This document shows, in pieces, positions 12,801 through 27,800 of a stretch of DNA of 64,000 bases. Position 1 is the first letter of the stretch; each line of letters starts with the position of its first letter. Under the pieces are notes generated by a model. It did no database searches. It saw only the letters and a program-made list of their open reading frames with translations, and was not told the DNA's origin. Source of the stretch: Lytechinus variegatus (taxonomy: Eukaryota > Echinodermata > Echinoidea > Temnopleuroida > Toxopneustidae); the NCBI RefSeq assembly GCF_018143015.1, contig NC_054740.1:73243856-73307855 (forward strand). Direction: 5' to 3'. The position numbers were made by a program, and so were the translations under genes.

Positions 12801-15800
12801 ATTAAGGTCTGTCTCAAATTACCTTGTTGATTTCTGAGCAAAGCAAGGGAGCAAGAGCATCAACTGCTCCCTGCTGGTACAATGTATCTTGCTGTTTAGT
12901 GGTCTATATGGGGGGGATCAAAATGGCATAAAGGAAACAATGATGTATGTAAGTGTTCAGGTGATCTATTGAATTTCTTCTACATTTTTAAAGTTTATTG
13001 AGCCGAAAACCCAACTCAGGAAATGTGATTATTGGAAGAGTTATCGGTCAAATAATCGATATTCATCACATTTATACTCAAGTTGAATAAAAATTTCCAA
13101 ATTGGATATAGATTTCTGGAAATATGTGTAATATCTTGTTAAAAAATCTGGAAAAAAATTGAAAATTTCATGTCACCATCCATATTCCAGTTATTTGTAT
13201 TATACTTCATGGACAAAATGTTTTCAATGTCTCAACCATTTCACCTTTCCCAATTCATTTTACAATGATACTTTGTTCAATTAATATTTTCTTATCAATC
13301 AGCTAAAAAAATGCTGGTAAAAGTATGAGATCATAAAACTCTTTACCTTACAGCATTGTGATAGAATATGAGCCACACATTCCTGAGAACATAATGTCTT
13401 TGGTAGGAGATGTATCAGGCGTGGTATTACTGAAGCATCCTAGTAAAGAAAATAAATTGTATATTTAATTTCAAATCACACAAAATATTGCCGTATCATA
13501 TGTCAAAAAGGACAATCATGTAAGAGATTCACACTGTACATGTAGATGCTGCATTAAAGGGTAATCCAAATCAAATAAAAAGTTCTAATTTTTTTCACAG
13601 GAAACAGAAAATCAGACAAGTGTAGGGGTGAAAGTTTGAATATCAGACAAATAATAAGAAATTTATGAATTTCCAAAAGTTGTACAAATTGATATTCATT
13701 GAGATTTTAAATTGGCCACATTGGTAATGACATAGCGGTGTAAGGTAAAGACTAATCTTGCATTTACTCCAATACATAAAATGTAAAAAAAACATAAATC
13801 AAATTATTATTTTTTCTTTCATGAGAACAAAAAAACAAAAAATTTGAACTTGGCTATACATCGATTACTGCCCCTGGGGGAAATCGAGAGAAAATGGCAA
13901 ATCCCTGATAAAGTATATGGCCTATGGGAAAGACGTCTCTCCCACTTATCGAAATCATTTATCCAGTTGCCAATCTGAGTCCTAGAGATCTCAATTGTAA
14001 AACAGCCATAACTTTCTTATTGCTTGTCTGATTTTTTTCAATCTTTCACTGATCTGCTTTCCTTATTTTTCTCTTGTCACAACATATCATGACCAAGGTT
14101 GAATTCCATTTCACAGCACAGGTTGAATAACTTTACTGTCAGCATAATTCTCCCTCTGACAGGAGTTCAAGCAGTTTAATATCATAACTCCTGCATTTAA
14201 AAATGAGATTGATATCACAATCTCAATTGACTGCTTAGATTGAATGCACACTTCTTTCTCCCTCTATCTTCTGATTTTTATTTTCTCTCTGAATTTTAGA
14301 ATGTTTTTGATCACTTGAAATATAGAAGGAGTCATCTAACCTGCCACCTCCCCCTTCCCTGGTGTCCCTGCCCTCTGCTAATACTCTCCTTGACAGAGTT
14401 TTTTTTTTTAATTCTGGTATATAAGTAGTCAGATTTTGACATTTTGTTTGTACATGAGATTCATAGAACCATTGCGCTGAACATACCTCAAATACTAGAT
14501 CATCAACTGGGGCTATCGAGCTGGTCAGAATGGTCCTAAGAAACCGTAAACAAGCTTCCACAAACTCAATGTTATCGCTACCTAGACCTAAGGAAATGTA
14601 TACGATAAAATTAAAAAGGTGTGCAAAAATTCAGTAGTAACACAAAAAAATGTTTTCTTCTCAAAGATCTGCCATCATATTAGTGGCAGATCTAGCTGGA
14701 TTGGGCACAAAGCTTTTGAGGAGGCTGCTCATTATTGAGCACAAACTATATGACCTGCAAAAGGTATTGAATCTAACCCTTCTAGATCTGTCACTGAACT
14801 GTATACAATCAATATAAAATCAAGACCTTCTGGATTACAAAATGTTTAAAAAATACAAATAGAGCAAGCTCAACTAAAGCATAGTCAGCTCTGAACAGGA
14901 GCCAGTTCTGAATACGATGGTCCTACAGTGTATGTGTGATTTTATAAAGCAATTATACATGTATACCATCCTTAATGCATAAACAAATATCTTTCAATTA
15001 TGCTTTGTGATACAACATCCAAAAAGATATTCAGGATTTCTAATGAAATAAATAAAGAAATCAATGTTTTTGATAATACTACTACTACGGCTAGTAATAA
15101 TAATAATAATACTGACAACATTAATAACAAAAATAAATAAAATTTTGATAAGTGTTTCACCTTGAAGCATGACAGCTAGGATACGCCTGTCCATGAGCTC
15201 TCTCTTATTGTCCACTGTTCCCTTAGCAAAGCTACCCAGTAATACAGCACTCTCTACCAGGATCTCTGGGGACACACCTTCACTCGTCATTATGTAATGG
15301 ATTCTGAAGAAAGACAGAAGGAGAAACAGACATTGCAATTTTCATGAAGTGTTTGTAGCTTTATAGACAAGAGCAGGGATAGAATTGCAGCCAGAAAACA
15401 CAAAGCCACTGGAGAAAATAATATTTCCAAGTCATTTGGAAGAGCATAGGGGCATTATATCAAAATGTGACACGAGTAACCAAGTTATTATCATTATTAT
15501 TATTATTGTTGAATGGAAATAAATAAACTATTACAAATTTCTCTCCTATACATGTAGATTCAGCCGAGGCCAAGTCCGTGCTGGCTAATGTTACCTTTAA
15601 CTTTATAGACTATTACCCTGGATAGAAAATGGTATTTGCTAGGAGGTAAAAGTGAATAAGGAGTGAAAATTCATACAAAGTCATTCTGCTACTTAAAAGC
15701 TGGAATAATTATTTTGTTCTTTAATCAGATAAGCATGTAATCTCTGTAATTCATGTAAAACTATCGCATGTTTTAAACAGATGAATGAATAGCTTATCTA

Positions 15801-18800
15801 GTACAAGTTGTCTATGGGTAAAGAAGGCATGATACCATACTTGGAAAAAAATATATTGATTACACTACAGGAAAATCCTGTTTTGCAAGCTGAAAAAAGT
15901 TTTAGGTTTCAAATTCTTTTCCTAACATATAGATAATATGCAATCACTCTCAGACAGGCTCTTTTACAATTAAAAATCTTTATGTTTGTGGGAGTCATAA
16001 GAGGCATTGAAGAAGGTGCACAAGTTAAGAAATATATGGTTAACCCCACTGCCATAGATTGATTTCATTCATAGAGTGTGAAAGGTCAAAATTTGCATTT
16101 CAATATCATGAGAAAGCTGAAATGCAAAGTATACAAAGCATTTTCCCCCCAAATATAATCTAATAGCATTAATTGTGTTGCAGTCACTGTGTCATCATGT
16201 AGGGAAAAAGCATTTCCAGATTTTGATACCATTGATCCTCTATGCACATGTACATGTATTCACTACTTCTGCAACGTTGGACCTGCCAAATCTAAATATA
16301 CAGGCCTCTACAAATTTTTTTTGTCACTTGCCCTGTTGGGCAAGTGATGAAAAAATTTGCTCGCCCAATAGAAAAAACTGCTTGCCCAATTTTTAAATAA
16401 TTTTTTCATTATGATGGCACTACTCATATTTTTATTAAGGTATACAAAATAACAATTGAGAATCATGTCCAGTATAAAAGAACACACATTGAAAAGGATA
16501 TTTTCAGCAACGTAGGCCCGAATCTTTACGTTTATTTTGGAGAAAAAAAATCGATATTTTATGGGTATTTAAGGTTTTAAAAAACCCTTCAACAAAAGTT
16601 GCTAAAATTTCATGTTTTGCATTTTTAAATCCATGAAATGCCTACCTGTGTAACATATTTCCTTAGAATTGCTTTCATTTTAATACCGTAGTTGGAAACT
16701 ATAAAGAAAACCAGTGAAAAATGCTCAGCTCTTTATTGACTCGGAAAAAATTATTTTATCATCAAAAGTGGAGTGGCTAAAATTTCACATTTTGCATCTT
16801 TAAATCCATGAAATGGTCATTTATTTTCCATATTTCCTTGATTAAAAAAAAAAAATTAGTTGGAAACCATCAAGTCTTTTCTTCATCATTTTATGATGTT
16901 CCACTCGGTCAATAATTTTATCTACATGTTTTCACATGCTCCTTTTTTTTTCTATTTTGAGGAATACCTGTTCACTTATTAATGAATTATTAGTAACATA
17001 GTTTAATATTGTATGATTTTTAAGTAATTTTTTTCACTGTTTGTGTGGGTGTGACTGTGAGTTGAACTTTGATATAAATGAATTCAATATCTAATTTCTA
17101 CTTCGCCTATTCCAGTACAATAACCTGTACTCGGCCATGTAATAAAGGCCCACATACCCTAACTTTTCCTGAAAATCTTTGAAAACGCAGACTTCTAGTT
17201 TACGAAAATTGCATTTCTCTATGGGCGAGTCTAAATTTGGTGAGAATGTATTCATTAATAACTTAAATATACATGACAATGAAGAAATCATCAAACTTTA
17301 TTGGAAGTTTTGAATAATATACCCGAAATGTAAACTCTGTCTGAAACAGAAAATCACCATCATTGAGGCCTTTACTGAGCGAATTGTCCCCCAGAGCTCT
17401 GGCAGAGAGACAGAGCTCAGACTGGCTAGCTAGTATGCGCACGTGTGTGAGCCTCCCGCCGGCCTTGTAAAATAGATGGAGCTTTGTTTGATGATTTATT
17501 GTCTGATATTTACCTCATCCCCTCAAAAAGGGAAACAAATGAATTTTAAGTGATAATTAACAAATACGGCAAGTTATTTTGGATGTTAATAGGCCGTTTT
17601 GAAAAGCAAAGCCGAATGACATGACAACTCACCAATGCGAGGTTACTAGACTCTGTGATTTATTTCCTGTGTAATTCTAATTATTTATCACAGAATTGTG
17701 ATATCGGAATAGTCTGCTATGCAGACTCTGAATGGCTCGTGAGGTGGGATCTGCTACTGGTTTGCGAAGCAAACTAGCATGAAAGGGCGAGCGAGGCGAG
17801 CCATTTCAGAGTCTGCTTCTTCTTTGGAAATCCCACGGTCAAAATAAGTCCCACCCACCCAAAATTTCAGAGAGCTTTCATTGGATAACTTCATCTGTCT
17901 ATCAACCAAATTTTAGGACCCCTGAGGAATATAGATAATCCCCTACTTTAACCACAGAGCCATGAGCAGGGTTATTATATAATACCCTGGCTCAGGCCAT
18001 CAGACAGTGTTCACATGACATTCCACTGAGCAGCTGCATGTATGGCTCCATGGCCCAAACCAATACATTCATATTATTATTGTGTAGATCTGTACATGGT
18101 AGTGGATAGCTCTATGGTATTATGGTATTATCAAACACTTTTCATCATATCAAACTCATTCAATTCAATCTTTATTTCACAAATAGGATGAAAATACAAG
18201 GAAACATCAAATAATGCGATTATATAATAAAAAATAAATTGCGTGGCTTCCCATGAAGGTAATATTAAGAAACCTGTGAGGCTGGATAACCAAATCATAG
18301 TAAAAACACAACATCAATACAAAACAAAATCTCATATCATTATAGTGCAGGAAAAAGGAGAAAAAAACAACAACACATTACAAAGAACAGGAGTTGAGGG
18401 GTCTATACAGTACAAGAATGCATTGATATCAACTGTGAGAATTAATAATCATTTCCTAGAAAATTTGTATACTGTTTTCTAAAGGGAGATAAAAATTGTG
18501 AATTAGTTATTATTTGGGGAACCTCATTCCATTGTTTGGGACCTACATAACCCAGCTTCGTGACTAGACCTGATAAATGAAATTTATTGGAAGAACGGGC
18601 ATTATGGTTATGAACTTTGATTACTGTATTGAAAAAAGATCTGAAAACTACATGGGTAGTCTATACAGTACAAGTATATGATTGATATCAACTGTGAGAA
18701 TTAATAATCATTTCCTAGAAAATTTGTATACTGTTTTCTAAAGGGAGATAAAAATTGTGAATTAGTTATTATTTGGGGAATCTCATTCCATTGTTTGGGA

Positions 18801-21800
18801 CCTACATAACCCAGCTTCGTGACTAGACCTGATAAATGAAATTTATTGGAAGAAAGGGCATTATGGTTATGAACTTTGATTACTGTATTGAAAAAAGATC
18901 TGAAAACTACATGGGTAGCAACCTCTGCTTGTACTTATACATAAATATTGTGAGTTCTTGCTTATTAATATCATAAGGACAGTTTCTTAAAGTTCAAGAC
19001 CACCCAGGAAAATGGGAAAATGCTGAATAAATACTGAAAAATCAAACTAGCATATAGTGCTGAAAATGTCATCAAAATCAAATGTAAAATAAGAAGGTTA
19101 TGACATTTCAAAGTTTCGCTTATTTTTAACAAAATAGTTATTGTCATGTGAAATGAAGTTTCATTCCTCCCTGAACACATGGAATTCCATTATTCTAACA
19201 TTTTGTGCTTCAGGCAAGGAGGTCCTAATCATCAAATTCGTAAAAATTGAAATATTGTATAATTCAAACAATAAAAAACAAAAGAAATAGTGAGTGAGTG
19301 ACATCATCGACTCTCTCATTTGGATGTAACACTGGCTCGTTCATATAACTATTTTGTTAAAAATAAGCGAAACTTTGAAATGTCATAACTTTCTATTTTT
19401 AAATCCGATTTTGATGAAATCTTCAGCATTGTGCATGTCTGATTTTTCTCTATTGATTCAAATCAACATTTTTCTGAGGTGGACTTGACCTTTAAGAATG
19501 ACTAATGATCCTTTCTTACGCGATAAATCATCGCCGATATATATACAATTTACCACAAGAAAAGGATCACCAATCATTCTTAAAGTCGCTCTTATATACG
19601 AACAGCTTAACACCCACCGGTTTGTGAAAAATAAGTGAAACTTTAAGATGATATTACTATTCTATTTTACAGCCAATTTTGATGTAGTTTCCAGCGTTAT
19701 TCTTGTTTGATTTTTCTCTATTTTATTCAATTAAACTTTTTTTTCTGGGGTGGATATGACCTTTAAATCAATGATTTGAAAATAATAATCATCATAGTGA
19801 TTTAAATCAGCCAATGCTGAATGAACTGAATATGAAAACAATTAGCTTTGTCAACACATGCAATGTCGATGCCAAAGATGTGAAAGTTGCATATAGTTAT
19901 GCCCGAGAGGTACATGTATATGCCTTGATGCTTTATTTACTAGTGCAAACTGCTTACATGTATGTGCCCCATTGGTTTGAAGGATAATTATTTTGTTTCC
20001 AAATATTAATTTGTTGGATTTGAATTGTGGAAAGGTCAGATCTTTGTTGTCTGTTACATATATGTGCTTACCAGTTTATTGGCTGTAGTGTATGCTATTT
20101 ATATCATTTCATAGGCGGATCCAGGGTGGGCCCGAAGTGTCCGCCCCCCCCCCCCTATATTGGCAGAACTAAAAGAAGGAAATAAAAAAGAAAAAGAAGG
20201 GAGAAGAGAGGAAGAAGAAAAAAAAAAGAGAAGAAAGACAAGAGAATAAGATAAGGTCAGGGGAACTCCGGGAAAATAACAAAATTATGTAAAATTTTCG
20301 CTCCCGCTTCGCGCTGACATTGCCTGTTCGATGAGATACATATCTTATTTCAGTTCGGACATCGAGCTTTCATTATTTTGTTTTACAAATGATTTTTTTT
20401 CATAAGTGCTTTGTAAAATGTCCGTTTTATGGAGTGAATATCAACATTTTCAGCTTTCGCTGTGCGTTCGCATTATGTAATTTGTCAAGTACTGTACATA
20501 TTGTCTTTGTGTATTACATTCAAGTTTCAAAATATCCCTTCTGAGGTGTCTGATTGTGAAAAAGTAGGCATATGAGCTAGCGCTCTGCGCTAGCATTTTT
20601 GATTGGTAGGTCCAGTATACCTGTATATTAATTCTATTACACACTACTTAAAATCCCCTTTTTATGGGATTTCATAAAACATGTAAAAACTTAGAGTCGG
20701 CTTGCGATTTGCGTTTGCATGAATTGTTAAAAATATTATCCGTGCATTCTATTCATAATACAATGTGCTTTAAAATGTCAAGTTTTCAGGCCGCAATATC
20801 AACAAGTTTCACGCTCTTATATTAGATACGGAATAAGATAATAACACTTTTATGAATTCCAAATATCTAAATTGTCTGTTTTTTCAGAATAGAATATCGA
20901 CAAGTTTCTATGATTCTGATGTGATGAACAGTGTATATTTCAGGGGCCGTAGAATGGTTTTCAAAGTGGGGCTTATGACGAAAAAAAATCACAATCATAT
21001 ATATGGTCATTTTTACGATTATGTACACGGCTTTGGATCTGGGTCCCCCCCCCCCTAGCTTGCTTCCACGGCCTCTGTATTTCATGTGCAATGGCGATGT
21101 CTATATCTCATCTCAAGAAATATGTATACAATTTATCTTTATTTGATATTAGCCATAAAACAGAACATCAACACATTCACAATAGGCTTAATGAAGACAG
21201 AAAACATTTAAGTCGAAAGAATAGAATTACATGTATAAAGAAAATGTGAAGCCAAATGTTAATGGCAGGGCAAACAAGACTTAATTTATAAGGAAAAGAA
21301 GAGAAAAAGACAAGGGGACAGGGAAAGAAATAAAAGAAAACAGAAGAAAGAAAGAAAGAAAGAAAGAAAGGAAGGGGAAGAAATTAAGAGGAGAACAAGT
21401 CATTGCTTACATAGTTTCTTATCTTAGAAAACGGTTGTTAATCAATCGGTTCCACTATAATGTAGAAATGATAAAGATACATCATTTTAAAAACAGGATA
21501 TTTAAGGAAGGGAAGAAGAATGAGAGAGCAAGTGAAAGAAAAACAAAAATAAACATAAGAAAGAAGGAAAGGAAAGAATGAAAGAGTAAAAGAGAGAGAG
21601 AGAAAAAGAAAAAATGGAAAGAGAAAGGAAGGAAAGAGTGAATGAATGAATGAATTAATGAATGAAAGAAAGAAAGAAAAAGAAAGAAAGGGGGTCACAG
21701 GAAAAGAAGAAGAGAAAAAAAAAGAAAGAAAACAGAAGAGAATAAAGAAAGAGGAAAAGAAAAAAATCAAGAAGAATCAAAGGGCAAAAAGGAGAACGAA

Positions 21801-24800
21801 AAAGAAGAAAGAAAGGGCAATGTTTATTTTTATGTTACTTATTAGGCCCAATTACATGACGGGGGTGATCTTCTACATATTCATATTCTGTATACACGTT
21901 CCTCTCTGCATTGACTGTTATAGAAGATATTTCCAAGGAGATATCACCTCTAACTCCTTGATATTTCAAAGTATATAAACACATATTTATCTACCCATGT
22001 ATGTAGGCCTATAGACATGGACCTATATACATGTAGCAAGCCCAGAATGTGAAAGAGAATGGCCCTATGTGTATACATTCCACAAGATAAGAAATGGTCA
22101 TAAATGCAGCTGGATCCTAATCCCTCTCTTGCCCCTACTTCCACAAATCTGCTGTCAATCATGGCATCTACTGGCAACGGAGGGTTTCAGCAAGCTCCGC
22201 CTCACATCCACGTTTCGTGGATGTGGCACAAAGAAGTTGTAGACCCACTTCTGCAGCCTCAGTAGACCTAGTCTGCTATGCAGACTCGTTGAATCAGCTG
22301 AGGTACACACACAGCAGATGTGGGTCTACATTTGTAGACTAATATCGGAAGGGGGAAAATGTGCATTAGAAATTGCACATGGTGGTAGTCATAATGGACC
22401 GCTATACTACATTCAACTGTTTCCCGGCCATTGCGTTGATTTTTTTCATACCTGGTTTTTTACGTGGTACAGAAAAAATAACGCAATTTCGGAATTTGAA
22501 ACTGCGCTACTCGCTTTTTTTAAGCTATTAAGGCTTATTCATGATTTTGAGTGTGGATTTTTGATGATTTATGGAAAAACGAGGTACGGTACAGAAAAAA
22601 AAAGACACAACAACCACTTGCCCGATCGGGCAATTGACTTTGAGAGGTGCTTGCCCGCACGTCATTTTCACTTGCCCCGGGCAAGCGGGCAAGCGGGTTT
22701 GTCGCGCCCTGCCATATAGGAAAAAAAAACAGAGTCAAGTTTGAAGTTGAACAGCTGAATTTTTAAATTATCTCTTTTTTTTTAAAGTTTAGCTCCCACA
22801 AAGCAATTTCCGCTCCTCAATATTTTTCCTCTTCCCTTCCCTCTTCTCCTCCTCCTTCCCCTTCTCCCAGTTCCTCATCTAATTCTCCTTTCCCATTCAC
22901 TTTTGCATCATTGGGAATCAAACATATTCTGGTTCAACTGTACCCCTTTTATAGTGAGAGCCGAAGTGGAGTTAGTCCGGAGTCCAGGAGGAGTTACTCC
23001 ACTTTGGAGGGCAGTATGAAAATTCTGAGATTAGTTCGATCCGGATTAAAAGCTGAGTACTCAACCCACTTCGAGAAGAGGGTTACAAACGGAGTTACTC
23101 CGCACCGGGAAATGCGGTATGCGCTTATTGCTGTGATCTTGCCACACGTATGGCGCAAACTCGCTTGGAAACCATGGCAACGACTTCGGATACACCGCTG
23201 CGGTGCTTGCCAATATGAAAGGGGGTTTAAAGTCGGTCCGCAGTACAAGCGGATCAACTAAACCCGGAGTTACTCCGGAGTAACTCCACTTCGCCTTCAC
23301 TATGAAAGTGGTACTGGACAACTTTAATAAATTGGGACAACTGATTGCCATTATACTACCGTACCTGTCAACAGCGCCACATAGCATCAAGTTGGTCTTT
23401 TGTTTGTTACTTCCAATTATCACATTCTTCATTAGTCTGCAAAAGAAACAGATGAAATAATGAAACATTAGCAAATGCCATCAAAAGCTAAAATGAAAGA
23501 AAGCAGGGCTCCGTAACACAAAGGTTTGCGATAAATCGCAAATACGAAAGGACCGCACTGATTGGTCTCTGGTCAGCACTTTAAAACCTAATGCGCGTGT
23601 AACATTGATATTGATTTGTCAGTTCATTTAACGATTGATCGCTAATCTTTGTTTTACTGAGCCCAGATCAGGAAATATCACATTGCGCTATTATGCATGT
23701 AGAATAAAGGTGCAAAACTGAACCCTAAACATCTGTCCAAATCATACGGTGTAAAGGATTGCTTGCAACCAGAAAAATAAGTAGTTGAATAAATTAATTT
23801 CAGTATTAACATTGAATAGACAAAGGCCTGTAGTCTGAAGTTGGGTTTAACTTAGACCATGGTCTAACTCTGTGCTAATGTTATGGGGAACCAAAAATTC
23901 AAAATATTGTTTAGATTGTATATTTCTTATATTTAATATTTTGTTTCCTTTTGCTTTCATAATGAAGAAAAATTCCTCAGCTATCATTCACAGACAATTC
24001 TGAACAATTACAGAGTCAAATGAGTTAATAAATTGGATGTGTATAGTTAATAAAGGATTTGTGCCTATATTGGCTTACCATACATGTACTTAGACAACAA
24101 CTTTAAAACAGGGTTTAATTTAAAACCTGAGTTCAGAATACAGGCTTTTGTCTTTTTTGTCCCTTTTGTTTATTTAAAAAATGTGACAAATTTCAGTTGG
24201 CCTTTCTTGTTCAATTGGAACCTGGGTACGTTATTGTAAGAAAATCATTTCCCTGAACCTTAAACCTTCACTTTTAAACAATTACACATGTAAATGCCAA
24301 AGGTGGGAGGGGGGGGATTCACAATAAAGCATAGCAGAGACAAGTATTGCTCATATACCTGGTACAAGATCCTTGAGATTGTAGATGCTTTTAACTCTTT
24401 TTTAGGAAAAGGGATTTCTAAAAGTGTAATATCAAATATCAATCAATACAAATAGAGTTCTTTTGAAAATCAAAATGAAATTTTAAGCATACACTGAAAT
24501 CAAACAACATCTCTCCCTAATGATGCTCCTAATCTGCAAGAAATGGAACATAAAGACTTACTTTAGGTTCGATAGTAGCTGCTGTTGATCTGTGACCATC
24601 AGATTGTCCACATACACCTGACTGAATCCATGATCCTGAAAAAAAATTGTGAGAATATTTATAACAAATGCATTCAATGACCAGTTCATTAAATCTAAAA
24701 TTTCATTAACATTTTTTTATATGAAATGCTTGCAAAATTTTGTCACAATTTCTTTGAAATCATTTGATTTACAATTAAATATTTTTTTGTACTGATGAGT

Positions 24801-27800
24801 CATAAATCATTGTAAGAAAAAGACATTCAGAAGTTTATTATAACTATGAATAAAGCCATGGAATTTCTTCATTGGGATGAGCAGGACATGAGGTCAGCAC
24901 TGGGACTGGGCTCCAGAATAGAGAAGTATCAACCAATAACACAATTACTTAAAAAAAAATCTGTTGAATGCTGAATAGTCATCTGTGGTTCATTTTTTGG
25001 TAAAAATTTCAAACTACTATAAATGCCAAAATATTTTTGTCTCAAAAGCAATAATGCAATTTAAGTTGCCGAAAATTGATCGTGGCGCACAACTTATTTG
25101 GCAAAAAACAAGCTTCTGGAATTTGAAATTAAGTAAATAATTTCTGTATACTGTATTTTTTTCAATTTAATTCATGACATTAACATAATATTCAACGTTT
25201 AAAAACAATGATACATCTGATTTTTTGCCTACCCGAGGGTAGGGGGCACAAAAAAAAACAAGTAAAGAAAAAAAATCATTACTTGTAATGAGCATGAGCC
25301 AAAGTGAAAGGAAACTTTCCCAGCTCCCATCCCGGCTACCATGCATTAAAAAGAGAGAGAAATTTGCTTATTAATTTCAGCTCATGGCATATAAGGCAGA
25401 TTTTGTGTGTTGAACGAGAACATGCAGGTAATGATTTCAACCTGAAATTTGATATTTTGTTCTCGAAAATTGAAATTACATTTTCAGAAAACGTGAAAAG
25501 CGGTGGGTGTAATGACCTTGAAATTAATTGGATGGTCTTGCATTTGCGATCAATTACTGGTGGTGAGGTATGCTGATAAGCGGCCAGTGCTATACTGCAT
25601 TAAGCAGTAGTGGCATCACGGGTATACTATGACATTCAAAAGTGCCTTGAAATTTGAAAATTATAATCTTACGTACCGGTAATCAATCATAGAAGTTGAA
25701 ATAATGTTGCAAAACAAATGGGATAGTTCATAATAAATAATACATGAGATTTGTAAAGCACACTTTTCATCTTGATTAGATGCTCAAGGTGCTTCATAGC
25801 AGAACAACAAAAGCTTTTAATGTCTGAACAATAAGTCAATGTCTATCAAAAGTACTTGGACATGGAAATGTGAGAATAAAAAATAAATTGAAGATTGCAA
25901 AATTATGTCATTGCCTGAGATAGAAATGGAATCAATGTTGAATTCGTAAAGTTGAAACTTTGAGCTAAAAACTAAAAACTCACTTTTACTATGGTTCAAA
26001 AGTAACGATACCACTTCACCCAAACTGTTCAACACTGCACTGGAGGAAATAATTTGTAAATTAGACTGGGAAAGTATGGGGCTAAACATTGAAGGTGAGT
26101 GCTAAACTGCATTAGCACCCAGGGGCTTTTTTCTCAACACCATCATAAGTCTAACTTCTTGACTAAATCGGAAATAGTAAAGCTACTCATCCGCTACCTG
26201 GTTCATGAAGCCCTTTCTGCCAAACCTGACTAAATATTTACGACACCTCTGCCTGTCATAACCTCTTTCATTATGATGTAGTGGCATCACGGGTATACTA
26301 TGACATTCAAAAGTGCCTTGAAATTTGAAAATTATAATCTTACGTACCGGTAATCAATCATAGAAGTTGAAATAATGTTGCAAAACAAATGGGATAGTTC
26401 ATAATAAATAATACATGAGATTTGTAAAGCACATTTTTCATCTTGATTAGATGCTCAAGGCGCTTCATAGCAGAACAACAAAAGCTTTTAATGTCTGAAC
26501 AATAAGTCAATGTCTATCAAAAGTACTCTTAAACAGGTATGTTTTCAGGTTGCCCTTGAAGGTGGTCACTGAAGTCTGGGTATTCAAAATCTGTGGAAGA
26601 GAATCCAACAGGTTAGGCCCTGTATGAGCAAAGGCCTGTTCCCCGCATGATTTCTTAGCAACAGGCATTTGTAAGAGATTAGATGTTGAGGATCGTAAGG
26701 TTCTTGAGGGTTGGTAATTATGCACCAAAGACTTATTGTAACTGCAGGAAGTACAGTACCATTGACTGTATGAAAACTCAAAAGAAGGATTTTAATGACT
26801 ATGCATTCCTTCAGGGGCAACCAGTGAAGAGTTTTCAATATAGGGGTGATGTGGCTGCGCTTGCTAGATACCATTGCAATATGCGCAGCTGCATTTTGCA
26901 ACCTCTGCAATTTCCCAAACTGTTGAGAATCTGGTAAGTTGTAAAGAAGAAAATGAAATGAGTGAATGTACCAGTTTCTCTTGATGAACAAGTGAGATAT
27001 TTTCTTATCAAGCCAATAATATGAAATTGATAACGAACTGATCTGCAAATGCTTGTAATCTGGTTGGACATGGAAATGTGAGAATAAAAAATAAATTGAA
27101 GATTGCAAAATTATGTCATTGCCTGAGATAGAAATGGAATCAATGTTGAATTAGTAAAGTTGAAACTTTGAGCTAAAAACTAAAAACTCACTTTTACTAT
27201 GGTTCAAAAGTAACAATACCACTTCACCCAAACTGTTCAACACTGCACTGGAGGAAATAATTTGTAAATTAGACTGGGAAAGTATGGGGCTAAACATTGA
27301 AAGTGAGTGTCTCCACCACCTGAGATTAGTCTCCTAAGTAGGTACCACAACATGCCCTCTTGTGCTGAATAAAAGAAAGCTACTGGTAGCGCGACTACCA
27401 CTGAGCAGTGGCGACCACAGAGCTGGATAAAATAAGCTTCTACCTGTTTCTGGTGAAGCATAATATATATTAAGAAGCTACATGATCCAGCGACGGTAGT
27501 CTTTTTCTCACCTGACACTCATTATCTTGTTCCTTTTTTTAACATTAGAATTATTGTTTTCAAAGGCGGCAGGGAGGGGGGGGGGGGAGGGGATACACGT
27601 ACCCCTGTAAATTTCAGGAGGGGAGAGTTCCTCCTAAAGAAATGAAGAATAAAAGAAATAAAGACCGAAGACTGAGAAAAAGAAAGAAATAAACAAGTTG
27701 AATACCTCTGGCAGTCTCGCCTGCATTACAATATACAATGAAGCAGCAGTGCTGCCTTTGAAAACAGCTAATGAATATGATAATAAAGTATGATGTCCAT

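Noticed and set aside
20108..21070. Perfect 8-bp target duplication for this array-bearing element
   Set aside because: The flanks TATCATTT and TATTTCAT are only similar, so borders and superfamily remain tentative.
21438..21978. Phe/Ser-rich and Lys/Glu-rich open frames on opposite strands
   Set aside because: Both are readings of one purine-rich GAAA tract.
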